The notes under the pieces were generated by a model, which did not search any database, had not been told where the DNA came from, and worked only from the letters and a program-made list of their open reading frames with translations. A stretch of DNA of 64,000 bases from Diabrotica undecimpunctata (Eukaryota; Arthropoda; Insecta; Coleoptera; Chrysomelidae): assembly GCF_040954645.1 (NCBI RefSeq), contig NC_092808.1, positions 16,607,883-16,671,882 of the forward strand, written 5' to 3'. Of the stretch, positions 15,001-24,310 are shown one piece after another (position 1 is the first letter of the stretch; each line of letters starts with the position of its first letter). The position numbers and the translations under genes are program-made.

Positions 15001-18000
15001 TATTTTATATTTATTTTTATATTTATTTTATTATTTTAACTTTGACGGATGTAATATAAATTTAGCTAAAATTCCAAAATTATGGCAAGTAGCAAGCAGT
15101 CCTTCATCATTTTTTGACAGTGTCTGGTTTTCTTAATCAGCAACAAATGGTCAAGACATAGCTAATTTATTTATGAACTTCTTCCAAACTGTGTATTCAC
15201 CAAATAACAACAACCTTTATGTACCTGTCCATCCATTAAATAGCAACTTTAGTACAAATATTGGTCCTAAGATTACCATGACTGATATTTTTAATAACAT
15301 AAATAAGCTGCCCAATAAGCTTACTACTGACCCAGATGGAATGCCTAATTTTTTATTTAAAAAGTGTGTCTGTATTCTTGTAACACCGTTTTTTATTTTG
15401 TTTAATAGATCTCTGGAAACCTCTATGTATCCTTCTTCATGGAAAGAAAGTTATGTTGTTTCTATATCTAAAAATAGTCAGAAAGACAACATTGAAAATT
15501 ATCATAGCATCTGTATACAATCTGCAATCCCTAAGCTCTTCAACTGTCTTATAGCAAAGCAACTTTCTTGGTTCTGTAAAAGCTTAATATCTCAATCACA
15601 ACATGGTTTTCATAGCGCAAAAAATCCACTGCAACAAACTTGGTTTGCTATTACTTAATCTGATATATTATACACAGATTTTGAATGGATTAAAAATTCT
15701 ACACCTGGTAGAAGTCAAAGAGTCAAGACAGGTTATCTGTCTGACAGTATCTCAATAACATCTGGAGTCCTCAAAGTGGCCACACTTCTCCACTTCTTTT
15801 TAATATCTCGTTAAAGCCATCGCTTCCTGTTTCCTAAGTAGCAAATGTCTAACATTGGCAGATGACTTGAAATTTTGGAAAGTTATAGATAGCTTAAAAG
15901 ACCAAGCCTTGTTGTAAGATGACTTAGACTGACTACAATCAGAACAAACTTCACTGAATTATGTTTCTTCTACTCTTTACGTTTAACTTGGCTAAAAAGA
16001 TATCTTGCTTTGTGATATGTATATTCGTATTGTTCAATTTTCTTCTTTTTATAATTTGATTGTATTTTTTAGTATGTAAGATTTTTAGTCTCATTTTTTA
16101 AACTTTTTGATATTGATTTTATATTATAAGTAATTTCAAGTTTTGAATCCTAACTGTTAATGGGGTTATACCGTGTATTAAATAAATAAATAAAATAGAT
16201 CTTGTATGGATAATTAGTCCACTCTATGTTTTGTTTTTCTGATTTTTACAGAAATTAATAAACAACTAGAGAAAAAAATATTAACACACTACAGAATGTA
16301 TTTTTGTACAGTAGAATGACAAGAAATAGAAAATACAGCCTTGTTTATGACTCAGATGATATTAAACATACCACTGTTATTTACATACCATTTTCACCAA
16401 ATCAACTGGTTTGATTTAACAAGTTTTGCATTAGATTCATGATATGTAACTAGAATGTTATATTTTTTATCCTTTTTATAGATCTTTAGTAGTATTTCAA
16501 TTTGAAAAAATTATATTTGTATTTGGTGCTTTTGTTTTACAAAAAACTTCTAATTTACACTATAAGTAAATGTTCACACAAGACAAATAATCATGTTGAT
16601 TCTTAGATAGCTACAACTGCAGGATTAAACCAAGAGTCTCAAATTATATCAACAAATATTAAACTAACCTTTCTGTTTCTTTTATATATTGCAATCAAGT
16701 AATAGTAAATCTAATACAGTCTAACCTACTCTATTTTATCTACAACTAACCTAATCTTACAAAATACTTTATTATGTTATTATTTAAAACATGTGTTAAC
16801 GGAACAATTTTGTTTGATTATGTTCAATTTTTGAATCAGACTATTATGGAACTGTTCCCATTAAAGAAACAATGCCATTACTTGATAAGAACATACAAAT
16901 AAACAAAACTGAGAAATGGTTTACCATAACGTAAAATCTACTTAAAAAATACTAAAATAAAAAACTAAATTACAAAAAAAATGGAAATATCTTGAATACA
17001 TATCAATATTTCTAGATTTTTAGTTAAGCCTCATTCGCACAAGTGCTTTATCAACTTTTGATCAACCATTAAAAGGCTTTGAAATGAAATAAATATGATA
17101 TATCATATTGGAGAATGTATGTAATAATTTCCTGGAAAAGATGAGTAAAGATCTCAGTGTGAATGTTTAGTCAAGTTTACAATTCAAAGGGCATTACAAT
17201 ACAATAATTACTACTAACAGAGGCTTTAGGTTACTATGATTTGAAACTAGGCACACAAGAGTTGACAACATTTAAGAGATTAGAAATGATAATTAAATTG
17301 TGTAATGCCTAATTAATTGTGTTCATGCTCGTATATCTTTCTATAAACATTACTTTATTACTGTGGCAACATCGCTGTGTCTGCTGACACATATACCCTA
17401 GAGTAGTCATAAGAACATGCCAATGTTATGATTCAAAACTGGAGCCAACACAAAATTTAAGTGAGATACATGCCTACTGTCAAAAATTCATGTATTTATT
17501 GTGTTTTAATTCAATAAAGTCATTCTTTCACATCATGTTTGATTGATTTGAGGTAGACTGTTCTTATAAACAATATAATGAAACTGTTGAAGATATTAGG
17601 CTACCCTTATATATAGTTGTATAGCTTGATTTTACTACAACTTCTCTTTTATGTATAATAATTGTCTTCTTCAATATCTCAATAAATGTGTGATACATCC
17701 TATATGTAATTACATTAAATTATGTAAATTGTTTGTTTTTGGAATGAATAAAAAATAAATAATCATCATCCAAATGTCATTTAGGTTGAGGAACCTACAG
17801 GTTGGTGCATTCCATTTTAACTACAAAAATCAGAAATGAAGTAGAACCAATATATTTAGTTTACATAATAAAAGAATGTAACAACACTGATAGAAGGTTT
17901 TATCAAGATAGATAGAATTTGAGCAGATTTAATTTTTTTACAACTTTAAGATACCATCAAAATTTTCTTTTTATCACATTTATTTCTCCACAAATACTTG

Positions 18001-19036
18001 TGTATATATCATTGAAACTAGAGTCAAAGTATTACATTGTTTACATTCATGCAAAAATACCTATATAGATTGTATATTGGATTTCTTAGGATAAGTGGGA
18101 CATTTTTCCCATTTGGTCCCAGTGAAGATAGCCTCAAATTAACTGTCAATTAAGTTTCACAGAACGAAATATTGCTTTGGCAGTGTTGCCATGTGCTTAT
18201 AATGTATATGCTTCAAATACAAAGAGAAAGCTTTTAAAATGTACATTTTTATTATATTATTTTATGGGTTCTGCAATTTTATACCTTATATAAAACATTA
18301 ATGAATTAATATTAGTTTCATTTGATATTAATTGCAATTAATTATTAGAAATTTTTTTTGGCAATTGCCTTTTTATAGGTTAGCGTATAGATTTGGCAAT
18401 AGAGTCAGAAACCTCAAACCACCAGTTGCCAGATTGCAACAGATGTCTTTTAACTTTATTATTTATACTGAAATTTTACTATTTACTTTTGAAAACTGTT
18501 TTAAATATCTTATTCCTTTTGATTGCGTATGTTTCATTTGTAATGTAAATTTCAACACTGCCAAACACCAATATTTCATTCTGTCAAACCCATTTGAGGC
18601 TTTCTTCACTGGGACCAAATGTGAAAAACGTCCAATAAGTGTATATAAATTATTGAATAACAAGTTCATACAACAAAATATGTTGAGATAAGCAACATTT
18701 TTATAAGTTCCAAATAGTTCATAAACTTCGTACCTACAAATAACTACATATTTGACCGTTGTCACTTCACAGACAGTTGACTACAACAATTTTCTCCTAT
18801 ATGTTTAAGGACTTGTATTGTAAAAGATGCAAACAAACCCAAATTATAAATATCCTTAAGTAATCCAGGTAGGAGAACATAATTATAAGGCAGTTAATAT
18901 GTTAAAGGTATATGTCAGATTAGTTACCTTGGTGAACAGCTACAGTGCAAGATTGTCCATCGCAGTACACAAGGGGATTCTCAGACCAGCCTCTATCGTC
19001 AGAACAAACACAACAGCCTCCTACCATTTCCCTCAT
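1..19036 (-). CDS. Alh: AF10/AF17-type PHD finger protein (Alhambra/MLLT10 family), N-terminal exons 1-3; gene continues past base 1
   Basis: Three exons (19036..18928, 6741..6662, 302..138) join in frame at GT-AG borders and give the first 118 residues. Residues 8-54 form a C4HC3 PHD finger: C8, C11, C25, C30, H35, C38, C51, C54, with CCVCSDDRGW, PTGPWYCRKC and ESQER. Residues 64-118 start the extended PHD that follows directly in this family: C65, C68, then WAHVVCALYIPEV. The PHD-knuckle-PHD order and the motif spacing are those of AF10/AF17 and fly Alhambra, nuclear chromatin readers; vertebrate AF10 reads histone H3 through this module and partners DOT1L through a C-terminal leucine zipper, which lies outside this window. 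The start is the first of two Met codons (MREM) just before the finger, as in family members. Introns of 12.2 kb and 6.4 kb are loaded with transposon relics. Family call is strong; the rest of the protein is unseen. Confidence 0.93.
138..302 (-). CDS. Alh: Alh coding exon 3 (start of extended PHD)
   Basis: 165 nt, phase 0 at both ends, residues 64-118. Acceptor TTTTAG before 302; strong donor GTAAGTA at 137. Contains the CELCPSKYGALKR knuckle and the GWAHVVCALYIPEV segment typical of the AF10 extended PHD. Further exons must lie left of the window. Confidence 0.95.
596..790 (+). mobile_element. RTE-type LINE fragment (endonuclease domain)
   Basis: The plus strand reads QVYAPTADKDEDT, then INIIMEDLNAEVGQG in the same frame with one stop between. 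This is the APE-type endonuclease segment of RTE LINEs; the usual MGDFNA is now MEDLNA. It is an isolated scrap inside Alh intron 2. Confidence 0.75.
1040..3243 (+). mobile_element. Degenerate two-ORF LINE, 5' part (ORF1 coiled coil + endonuclease), interrupted
   Basis: From 1241 the reading frame is rich in Lys/Glu with a coiled-coil look and then RRKNIVTQGLEW, like the RRKNNI-type motif of LINE ORF1 proteins. From about 1985 an endonuclease begins (MEIRGTFCEGAIKELI, then YKIDLM), and further on EIDSDHYLIKV matches the catalytic SDH step. Many stops and frameshifts. The frame reaches the linker before the RT at about 3235 and then stops abruptly at a minus-strand LINE; it resumes at 4446. 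Confidence 0.75.
3244..4445 (-). mobile_element. 5'-truncated LINE with RNase H domain, inserted in the plus-strand LINE
   Basis: Reading the minus strand from 4445: the end of an RT domain (RLASLCITGAITTTPTAALE), an RNase H domain (WYTDGSKTSEGVGAGIVG, then ITAFHHCVEE, then FTDSQSALKVLNS) and a C-terminal Cys/His segment (HILCQCDCLANVH) after a frameshift. This order fits I/LOA/R1-like LINEs. It interrupts the plus-strand LINE whose frame breaks at 3243 and resumes after 4445. Confidence 0.82.
4446..4840 (+). mobile_element. Continuation of the plus-strand LINE (RT start) after the nested insertion
   Basis: Encodes MIKVGADQLQRRIYQLIV, then KLKCCNYRGIALLDTVCKIL, the first conserved block of a LINE RT. 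It follows the region where the left part breaks off, supporting one element split by the 3244..4445 insertion. The rest of the RT is missing. Confidence 0.7.
4860..6060 (-). mobile_element. Penelope-like element remnant (end of RT + GIY-YIG endonuclease)
   Basis: The minus strand contains VYKKPTHVNRYLNY near 5600 and then EDCIYKIPCECEHFYLGET near 5290 with RPLNV. The KPTH-NRYL block and the IYKIPCEC-FYLGET block are the late RT and GIY-YIG signatures of Penelope-like elements. Several stops and frameshifts; the RT core is lost. Confidence 0.8.
6386..6579. mobile_element. Short TIR element (MITE-like, about 194 bp)
   Basis: Starts TATTCACAGCCAA and ends with its reverse complement, the repeats running on as A/G-rich 22-24 bp arms. 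The interior is clearly more GC-rich than the surrounding intron and has no ORF. It sits 80 bp from the donor of Alh exon 2. Confidence 0.6.
6662..6741 (-). CDS. Alh: Alh coding exon 2 (PHD finger, second half)
   Basis: 80 nt: two bases completing Ala37, then 26 codons from C38 to V63 (CYGIVTVPTGPWYCRKC, then ESQER). The acceptor is TTTTGCAG just before 6741 and the donor is GTGAGT at 6661..6656. It is an isolated 80-bp coding island amid decayed repeats; phase agrees with exons 1 and 3. Confidence 0.94.
7395..7745 (-). repeat. Dispersed repeat, reverse copy of the 11430..13870 repeat
   Basis: The segment reading AATTGTAC-poly(A)-CAGTAGATTCTA, then GATAGAGGGCGCCACATATG, reappears reverse-complemented at 13800..13870 and at 11430..11640, with a Jockey-type LINE between the two halves there. 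The end sequence AGGGTTGCCCTAAG resembles a DNA-transposon terminus. No coding capacity seen. Confidence 0.65.
7781..9279 (-). mobile_element. 5'-truncated RTE-type LINE with 11-bp target site duplication
   Basis: AGCTCAAAGAT occurs at 7770..7780 and again at 9280..9290, exactly flanking the element. From 9279 the minus strand encodes RT blocks: ACLVDYEKAFDRV, GVRQGCILSPLIFN, then RYANDTIVFADN, where the usual YADD is YAND, so the active site is dead. After a frameshift near 8230 comes FYGVESWTLN, then RILKIPWTDR and GHIMRNE, the typical RTE tail. The 3' end is a TTC/AAG repeat at 7781..7790. Lies in Alh intron 1. Confidence 0.9.
9690..10400 (+). mobile_element. mariner-like transposase pseudogene
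   Basis: Translating across several frameshifts gives HFLGPCELPRNLNGENYLHF, WFMQDGVPPHYTRAVRT, FRWPPHRPELNPPDFGVWG, the second and third catalytic blocks of mariner/Tc1-type DDE transposases (D in QDG, D in PPDFG, about 34 residues apart as in the D34 layout). The first catalytic block is lost and no clear TIRs were located. Confidence 0.72.
10901..11065. repeat. 165-bp inverted repeat (hairpin)
   Basis: Arms ACTATTTAAATGGGAATAAG and its reverse complement enclose a shorter core with GGTTAAAGT, TTCAATTTCCA and their complements. A sequence related to the left arm (GGAATAAGCCACAATT) also occurs at 55783, and the flank after 11065 (CACAAG-AAATAGCTTCAGA) recurs near 55317, so this is a terminal piece of a dispersed element. 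Confidence 0.7.
11430..11744 (+). repeat. Left half of dispersed repeat split by a Jockey-type LINE
   Basis: Matches the reverse complement of 7500..7745 (AAGTTAAGCATAAATTTATG, then GTGGCGTCCTCTATCAGCT) and breaks near TTAACTTTAACA at about 11745, where LINE sequence starts. It resumes at about 13796. Confidence 0.6.
11745..13795 (+). mobile_element. Jockey-type LINE, 5'-truncated, with internal RT deletion
   Basis: Frames on the plus strand encode the pre-RT region (DVNKGPGPDGLPPSFLKN near 12340), then FVDFLRKAMERGC and YTDFSKAFDWVNH (RT motif A), then SSLLFADDLKFY (motif C). About 100 nt between these, holding the expected SGVPQGS-type motif B, are deleted near 12858, and other frameshifts follow. 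The 3' end has AATAAATAAATTTTAAA. It splits a dispersed repeat. Confidence 0.85.
13796..13880 (+). repeat. Right half of dispersed repeat
   Basis: TTGGCTTAAATCATAATATT and GTAGAATCTACTG, then GTACAATTACTT match the reverse complement of 7395..7470. Together with 11430..11744 it shows one repeat interrupted by the LINE. Confidence 0.6.
13881..14974. other. Alh intron 1, no gene seen
   Basis: AT-rich DNA without a conserved ORF, paired repeats or splice-flanked coding island that I could recognise. Confidence 0.5.
14975..15034. repeat. Low-complexity TTTA tract
   Basis: About 60 bp of TTTA/TTTATT repeats. Confidence 0.8.
15055..16195 (+). mobile_element. Jockey-type LINE fragment
   Basis: The 161-codon frame at 15173..15658 encodes NGQDIANLF-like lead-in, KLTTDPDGMPNFLFKK, then SWKESYVVSISKNSQKD and IENYHSICIQSAIPKLF, the linker and first RT blocks of Jockey-type LINEs (a diverged relative of the 11.7-kb copy). 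Downstream SITSGVLK is a remnant of motif B, and the 3' end is TTAAATAAATAAATAAA at 16180..16195. Confidence 0.75.
16196..18087. other. Alh intron 1, no gene seen
   Basis: 1.9 kb of AT-rich sequence with several AATAAA hexamers but no ORF or repeat pair that I recognise. Confidence 0.5.
18088..18641. mobile_element. Foldback/TIR element about 555 bp
   Basis: The left arm (ATTTGGTCCCAGTGAAGA, then AGCCTCAAAT, then AATATTG-TTTGGCAGTGTTG) is mirrored on the right arm ending at 18641 (CAACACTGCCAAACACCAAT, then GGCTTTCTTCACTGGGACC). Arms are about 120 bp with substitutions. A 119-codon frame inside is a by-product of the arms, not a gene. Confidence 0.7.
18928..19036 (-). CDS. Alh: Alh coding exon 1 (PHD finger, first half)
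   Basis: Encodes residues 1-36 plus one base of codon 37 (109 nt). ATG at 19036; donor GTAACT begins at 18927. Carries zinc ligands C8, C11, C25, C30 and H35. The finger is cut here, between H35 and C38. Confidence 0.93.
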
Positions 19037-19140
19037 AATGCAGAAAAACAGTATTTGCTAAACTAGCGATTCCACAATCCCACCCAACAGAGCCAGAGCA
19101 ACAGGTTCACATTCATCTCTACGTTTTCTTTGGTTCCGTA
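19037..19140 (-). other. Possible 5' leader part of Alh exon 1
   Basis: Upstream of the ATG the minus strand has a good acceptor (TTTTTGCAG ending at 19141), so exon 1 may carry about 104 nt of leader spliced from a farther non-coding exon. This rests on the splice-site match alone. Confidence 0.35.
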
Positions 19141-19141
19141 C

Positions 19142-20945
19142 TGCAAAAATTACCCTGAAACAAGAAAATGTTTATTTTGTATAGTACAACAAATAAAAAA
19201 TACTAATGTAAATTGGAACAAGGTTATTACAAGCATAAACATTTGAACATTATATAATTGCATTATACACAGTTATAAATACGAGCGAAGGTAGATTCGT
19301 TAAAAAAATAAGTTAAACTTTAAGTCATCTTTTCATTTCAAACACATTTTCTAAGAATAAACAATATCTATTTACGTTTATTGTTTCGTTTCTGGAACAC
19401 CATGCCTCCCACGATCTTACCTAATTTCTTGTTTTAATGTAAACAGCCATGATCACGTGTACTATTCCACTCAGGAGAGTTATAATTTTGGTGTAGTCTC
19501 ATAAGCATTTACTTATATTTGTAGTGTGCAGTAAAATACAAAATAAAACATTCAATTAAATAGTCACCATTTTGTTTTTTCTGATTTGCACGAAAAACAA
19601 AAGCGCTGAAAGCGGCCTCCCACAGAGGATGCGCAAACGATATTGGAACTGTATAATAATTCAATACGGCGTTTCGGCTATTCTGGGAAATCCGTAAGGT
19701 AGGTAACCCACAATACATATATAATAATGATCAAGCATAATATATGACGATTTCACGACTTTGGGCATTTAAAACCTTATGCTTTACTAGCTACTAGTTT
19801 ATTTCCATAATTAAAATTCTGCCGCGGGTTGTATTAGTATTAGAATAAATGATTTTTACTTTGCCGGCAAACTTGACAAACCCGCAACATTGAAAGACAA
19901 AGTGAAATTTGCCAGTCTGTATATAGCGAGCTCTGTATGTACGGATCCTTATTATTCTTTCTACTATAGGCATTCGTAGGACCAAAATTCCCAAAAAGAA
20001 GGTTTGGAACCTCAGCTCGAAATCTTCTTGGACGAAAGGAAACTTATCTATGAGATTTCCCTATATTCTGAATATGCTAGTTTAGAATAAATACCAGGAA
20101 TAACTCACAATATACCGAGGAGGTATTATAGTTTATGTTTGGGAGGGAGAAGGTATTCGAAATACCGAATTTGCAAAAATGTACGTTCGAATTTTGCGTA
20201 GAATAGAATGCAAGTACTTTACATATATTTTGGACATGCGTAAACAATATGTTCAGTTTCTTGCGTTTAAATTGCGGAGATTGTTATTCGAATTACAATA
20301 TTAATTGTAGTTTAAAGACAATAGAACTTCAAGAAAAAGAAAAAGTACAAGAATAAGAAAAAATACCTATCCAAATTCAAGAACGTTCTTCCTTGCATCA
20401 AAATCAAACCTAAATCTATATAAGCTTTCAATACTTAAGGAGTTTAAAAGAATAGGTATAAGAACATAAGAATAATAATAAATTGATTTCAAATTCATTG
20501 GAGTTTTTCCTTACACCAAGATGCATCTACCTACGTACCAAATTTCAAGACTCTAGGACTTATCATTTAAGAGTTATCACACAGACGGACGGATAGATAA
20601 AACCACGATTTCAATAAAGACCTGTTGGGTCGTTAATAATTACAACTTAATAATATACGAAAAGTAAAATAAAGCAATAAAGAATTCATTGTTATGATCA
20701 AGTTATAACCGAGTTCGTCAATTGTATGCAATTTACATAACATTAACCAATATCATACTGACGCTAAGTTGATCCTAATTGATTTTTTCTATCCAAAAGA
20801 CTATTTTGTCTTAAGTCTGCCAAAGTACTAAACTATTTCCGAAAAAAATGTTCAGCAAACTCAGGAAGAGTTATTAGTTTCTACAATATCTGAACAGGCG
20901 TTTCGAGTACAATTTTCGTACTTTTGGGAGATACCGAGAAACTCA
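19142..20945. other. Region upstream of the first Alh coding exon, nothing recognised
   Basis: This should hold the Alh promoter and any non-coding exon. A stretch at 20515..20600 (CTACGTACCAAATTTCAAGA, then ACAGACGGACGGATAGAT) has the feel of a dispersed repeat. No coding island was recognised. Confidence 0.4.
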
Positions 20946-21230
20946 ATATACTTATATCAACATTGATTGTCTGGAATTCGAAAAAATGATGGAATAGAGC
21001 GTTTGGAGAACGATTTCATCTGCAAACTTAAGATTATTTAAAAATTTCCCATCTACATTGATGACCTTCTCGTTCCAATATGTTGTTTTACATACGTATT
21101 CTAATTCTAGCAAAGTTGTAAACAATTTAGGAGACGACATGTCTTCTTGTCGAAAGCCTATTGGGGTGTTCAAATAATAATAGTTAATCCCTCCATAAAA
21201 CCTAAATAATCCTTTTTATAAGACTTCTCT
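20946..21230 (-). mobile_element. RTE-type LINE RT fragment
   Basis: Encodes IGFRQEDMSSPKLFTTLLE, then GKFLNNLKFADEIVL, RT motifs B and C. FADD is now FADE and GLRQGD is GFRQED. It is an isolated remnant of about 280 bp. Confidence 0.75.
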
Positions 21231-22325
21231 AATTTTCATTGAAGTCCACTTCCAAACATTCTATTGAGCCCGATAATTATCTCCTGTTTTATTCCTCTTT
21301 TGCAAGTAATTAATATATATTTTACCTTAAAGAAAATGATCAGTAACTTCCTATTATTTTGACATAAAACCAGCGCCATCTATTAAACAATTTCAAACCA
21401 AGCTTTCATATGACAGATTTCTTAAAAATACAATATTTTCAAAAAAAGCCTTTTTAATTGTAAGATTACCACACCACTACCTACGTGACAAACTGTGGCT
21501 ACACTTTAGAATCTATTAAACAATGCTATTATTATAGTTCGAATTTACGTGTACTTACTAACAACGTGTACCTACTAACATACAATAATATATTATAATA
21601 AAATCAATACCTAGGCATATGAAAATCTACTGTGCCTTCCTTTTTAAAATATTTTTACATACTTAATTATAAAAACATTTATATTTCGTCCCACTGGCAT
21701 TTTTTTATTATATATTATATTATATATTATAGTTTAACTTTTCATTCAATTCTTACTCCTGCTCAAGACGGTTTTCTTTTATGTTTTTTTTACCGTCTCT
21801 AGATCGTTTTCCAGCAAAAGAAAACAGTTACGAAAATAATACACAATTGTACAAAATCTAGGAGAAATATATACTTATAAAAGAAATACAATTTAGTTAG
21901 TTACAAGGTAACAGAATCAACACTGAGAAAGAAATCATACAACAATGGGAGGATTGTCTTGAAAAAATATCTGTATGTCAAATTTTAAAGAATAGAAGTT
22001 ATCGGCGAAGAAAACGAATTACTAGAGCTTAATGTGAATATACAATTTATTTAACTTGTAAAAAGACGAATTAGAGACAGAAGTAAAAAGGCGAACAAAA
22101 ATTTACTTGGATGTAAGAACAAAAGTAACGAAAGGAAGTAGTGGTCCAATGAGAAAAGTAGAGATCTAGCAAAAAACTCTCAAACAAGGCAGATAATGTT
22201 ATCTGATCATAATGAAGCCAACAATTTTTTTTATAGTTGTATTACATGTTTACAATCTACTCTATACACAGACTAATAAGCAAATAGTCTATAAGTAAAT
22301 TAACGTGAATTAGGTACCGTCCAGT
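21231..22325. other. Intergenic, weak LINE-like traces only
   Basis: Mostly AT-rich. Around 21915..22210 the plus strand is purine-rich and could be a degraded LINE linker (INTEKEIIQQWEDCLEKI), but no diagnostic motif survives. Confidence 0.35.
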
Positions 22326-22640
22326 GGCGGTTCTCTAAGAATTATTATTGCGGTAGGTCTTCTGGCCATACTGTCTTCAATCTTCTTTCAGCAAGTGGTT
22401 GGGTGAATAAATTATTTATCAGTTCGTTGTTGTGATCAGTGGTGTAATTTTTATATTTTATTGAATAATTTTTGCCTGTTAGGTGTAATTTATTTTCTTC
22501 GGGAATTGTTTTAATTATATTTACTATTCTGTGGCATTTTTGAATGATTCAGTGTTCACGTCTAAATCCGAATTGGTGTTGTGGCATGATACTATAACAT
22601 AACAGTGTTGTGTTATATTTTCGTTTATGGGAACAACTTA
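22326..22640 (-). mobile_element. Jockey-type LINE, RT part (3' side of the split copy)
   Basis: The minus strand reads NTNSDLDVN (expected QFGFR-type block, broken), NATE, then NELINNLFTQPLAERRLKTV and WPEDLP. These fit the RT start and post-RT region of the LINE whose earlier parts lie at 22811..23190 and 24310..26490. Internal RT sequence is missing. Confidence 0.55.
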
Positions 22641-22668
22641 CTCGATTTTATATAATAGTAGCCTTTCT

Positions 22669-22812
22669 AATAATGTCGAAAGTATTAGAAAGGCTTCTTC
22701 ATCTTGTAGTTCCTTCTCCTATCGGAGGTTGGATAGCTGTGATGATAGCCAACCTCCGATAGGAGAAGGAACTATAAGAAGAAGAAGCCTTTCTAATACT
22801 TTCGACATTATT
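22669..22812. repeat. 144-bp near-perfect palindrome inside a LINE
   Basis: Bases 22669..22812 are almost their own reverse complement; I count two mismatches outside the centre, which lies near 22740. Each arm reads from LINE sequence (AATGTCGAAAGTATTAGAAA) into an RTE 3' end (AGTTCCTTCTCCTATCGGAG). It interrupts the Jockey-type reading frame right after IMSKVLERLL. Confidence 0.85.
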
Positions 22813-23200
22813 GGGAGTAGGCTTATAGGTCGATATGAATTTGCTTGTGTTGCGGGCTTACCAGGTTTTGGAATCATAGTAACTTAAGCAAATTTCCATT
22901 ATATCTTGGAAAGTAATTCTCCTGTTATCAAATCATAGCCAGGAGCTTTCTTAGGATTTAGCATTTTTATTAGTTGTCGAAGTAAATGTTATTAGAGGAA
23001 GAGATATTTGACATGGAGTTTCGAGGTACATTCTTATATCATTTTTATCGTTATTAGAATCTGGTGCTGAGAATACAATTGCAAGATGGTCTGCGAATAC
23101 TGTTGTTTTTTCTGTATTTGTACGGGCTCAGGTCATATCTATTTTTCTTAAAGGTGAATTTGATATTCTCGGTCGTTTAAATTTTTTTGACAAGCTTTCA
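22813..23200 (-). mobile_element. Jockey-type LINE, linker and first RT block
   Basis: The minus strand encodes KKFKRPRISNSPLRKIDMT, then VFADHLAIVFSAPDSN and VTMIPKPGKPATQANSYR, SLLPIMSKVLERLL. This is the segment between endonuclease and RT of Jockey-type elements, in order with the endonuclease farther right. Confidence 0.82.
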
Positions 23201-24142
23201 AAGATATTGTGAATACATCCCACTATGATAAGGTGCTTTATACCGATGCATCCCGAAACGCAGATGGAGTTGGCTGTTCTGTCACTACAGTTGATACAGT
23301 GCTGCGACAATACCGAATATCAAACGAATGTAGCGTATTTTCAGGAGAACTCTTTAGTATTTCAAAAGCTCTCGAGTTCCCTTTTGACAATCATCAAAGT
23401 GTAGCTCTGTGTACCGATTCCTTATCCGCAATTCAATCGTTAAAAAATATTTACAATCAACATCATTTAGTACAAAAAATATTAGAATCGATCCATCTCC
23501 TCACTTCCCGAGGGACTTCAATAACAATAATATGGGTGCCTTCTCATATCAGCATCCAAGGAAATGAGATGGCTGACAGCGCTGCAAAAGAAGCATCAAA
23601 CAGCTCCAAGAAGATTTAAAATCAAAATTCAAAAGGAATATCCAAGACAAGTGGCAGAAACTTTGGATCACCAAAAACACAAAGCTCAGAGAAATACAAC
23701 CTAATGTTTACAGCTATTTATCCCTAGCATCTCTGAACAGAAAAGAAAAGATAGCAATACGAAGATTGAGAATAGGACACACACGTTTGACACACGGTCA
23801 TCTTATGTCCTCTACAGACCAACAGTTATCACTGCAACGATATTCCTATCACCGTCAAACACATCCTCACAGAATGTCAGCACTACCAGGCCACCCGCAT
23901 TGCCTACAATATAACCCATAGTCTAGAAGAACTTCTGAACTGTTCAAGCCGACTCAAGAGCCTAATAGACTTTTTAAAAACTTCTCAATTGTTTAACAAA
24001 ATATAATTTACATAATATTTTATTCTTCACAATTGTAAACTTTGTATCATAACTTTGTAAGTACTATTGTAAACCTTTGCTCCCGTGTCAATGACCTAAG
24101 ATGTTGAGACACGTTAATTCGAAATAAAAAAAAAAAAAAAAT
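23201..24142 (+). mobile_element. LINE 3' fragment with RNase H and poly(A) tail, nested in the Jockey-type LINE
   Basis: The 136-codon frame at 23209..23619 is an RNase H domain: VLYTDASRNADGVGCSV, FSGELFSISKALEF, LCTDSLSAIQSLK, then WVPSHISIQGNEMADSAAKE; all four acidic residues and the His loop are present. After a frameshift comes RKEKIAIRRLRIGHTRLTHG. It ends in AATAAA plus a run of A at 24124..24142. It sits in antisense between two parts of one minus-strand LINE. Confidence 0.85.
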
Positions 24143-24310
24143 TTTTTTGTAGCTTTCCATATAGAGTTTCCGTAGAATGTCATGGCTGCGCAACCTGAGA
24201 GAGTGGTACGGATGTACATCAAATGAACTGTTCAGAGCAGCCGTCTCAAAAGTCCGAATAGCTATGATGATTGCCGACCTCTGCCGCGGAGATGGCACTT
24301 GAAGAAGAAG
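24143..24310 (+). mobile_element. RTE 3' end fragment
   Basis: Translates as MSWLRNLREWYGCTSNELF, then IAMMIADLCRGDGT and a stop followed by GAAGAAGAAG, the typical C-terminus and 3' tail of RTE-type LINEs seen in several copies here. Confidence 0.78.

Noticed and set aside
18332..18765. Opposing 119- and 100-codon frames
   Set aside because: Both fall within the foldback element at 18088..18641 and mirror each other; no known motif.
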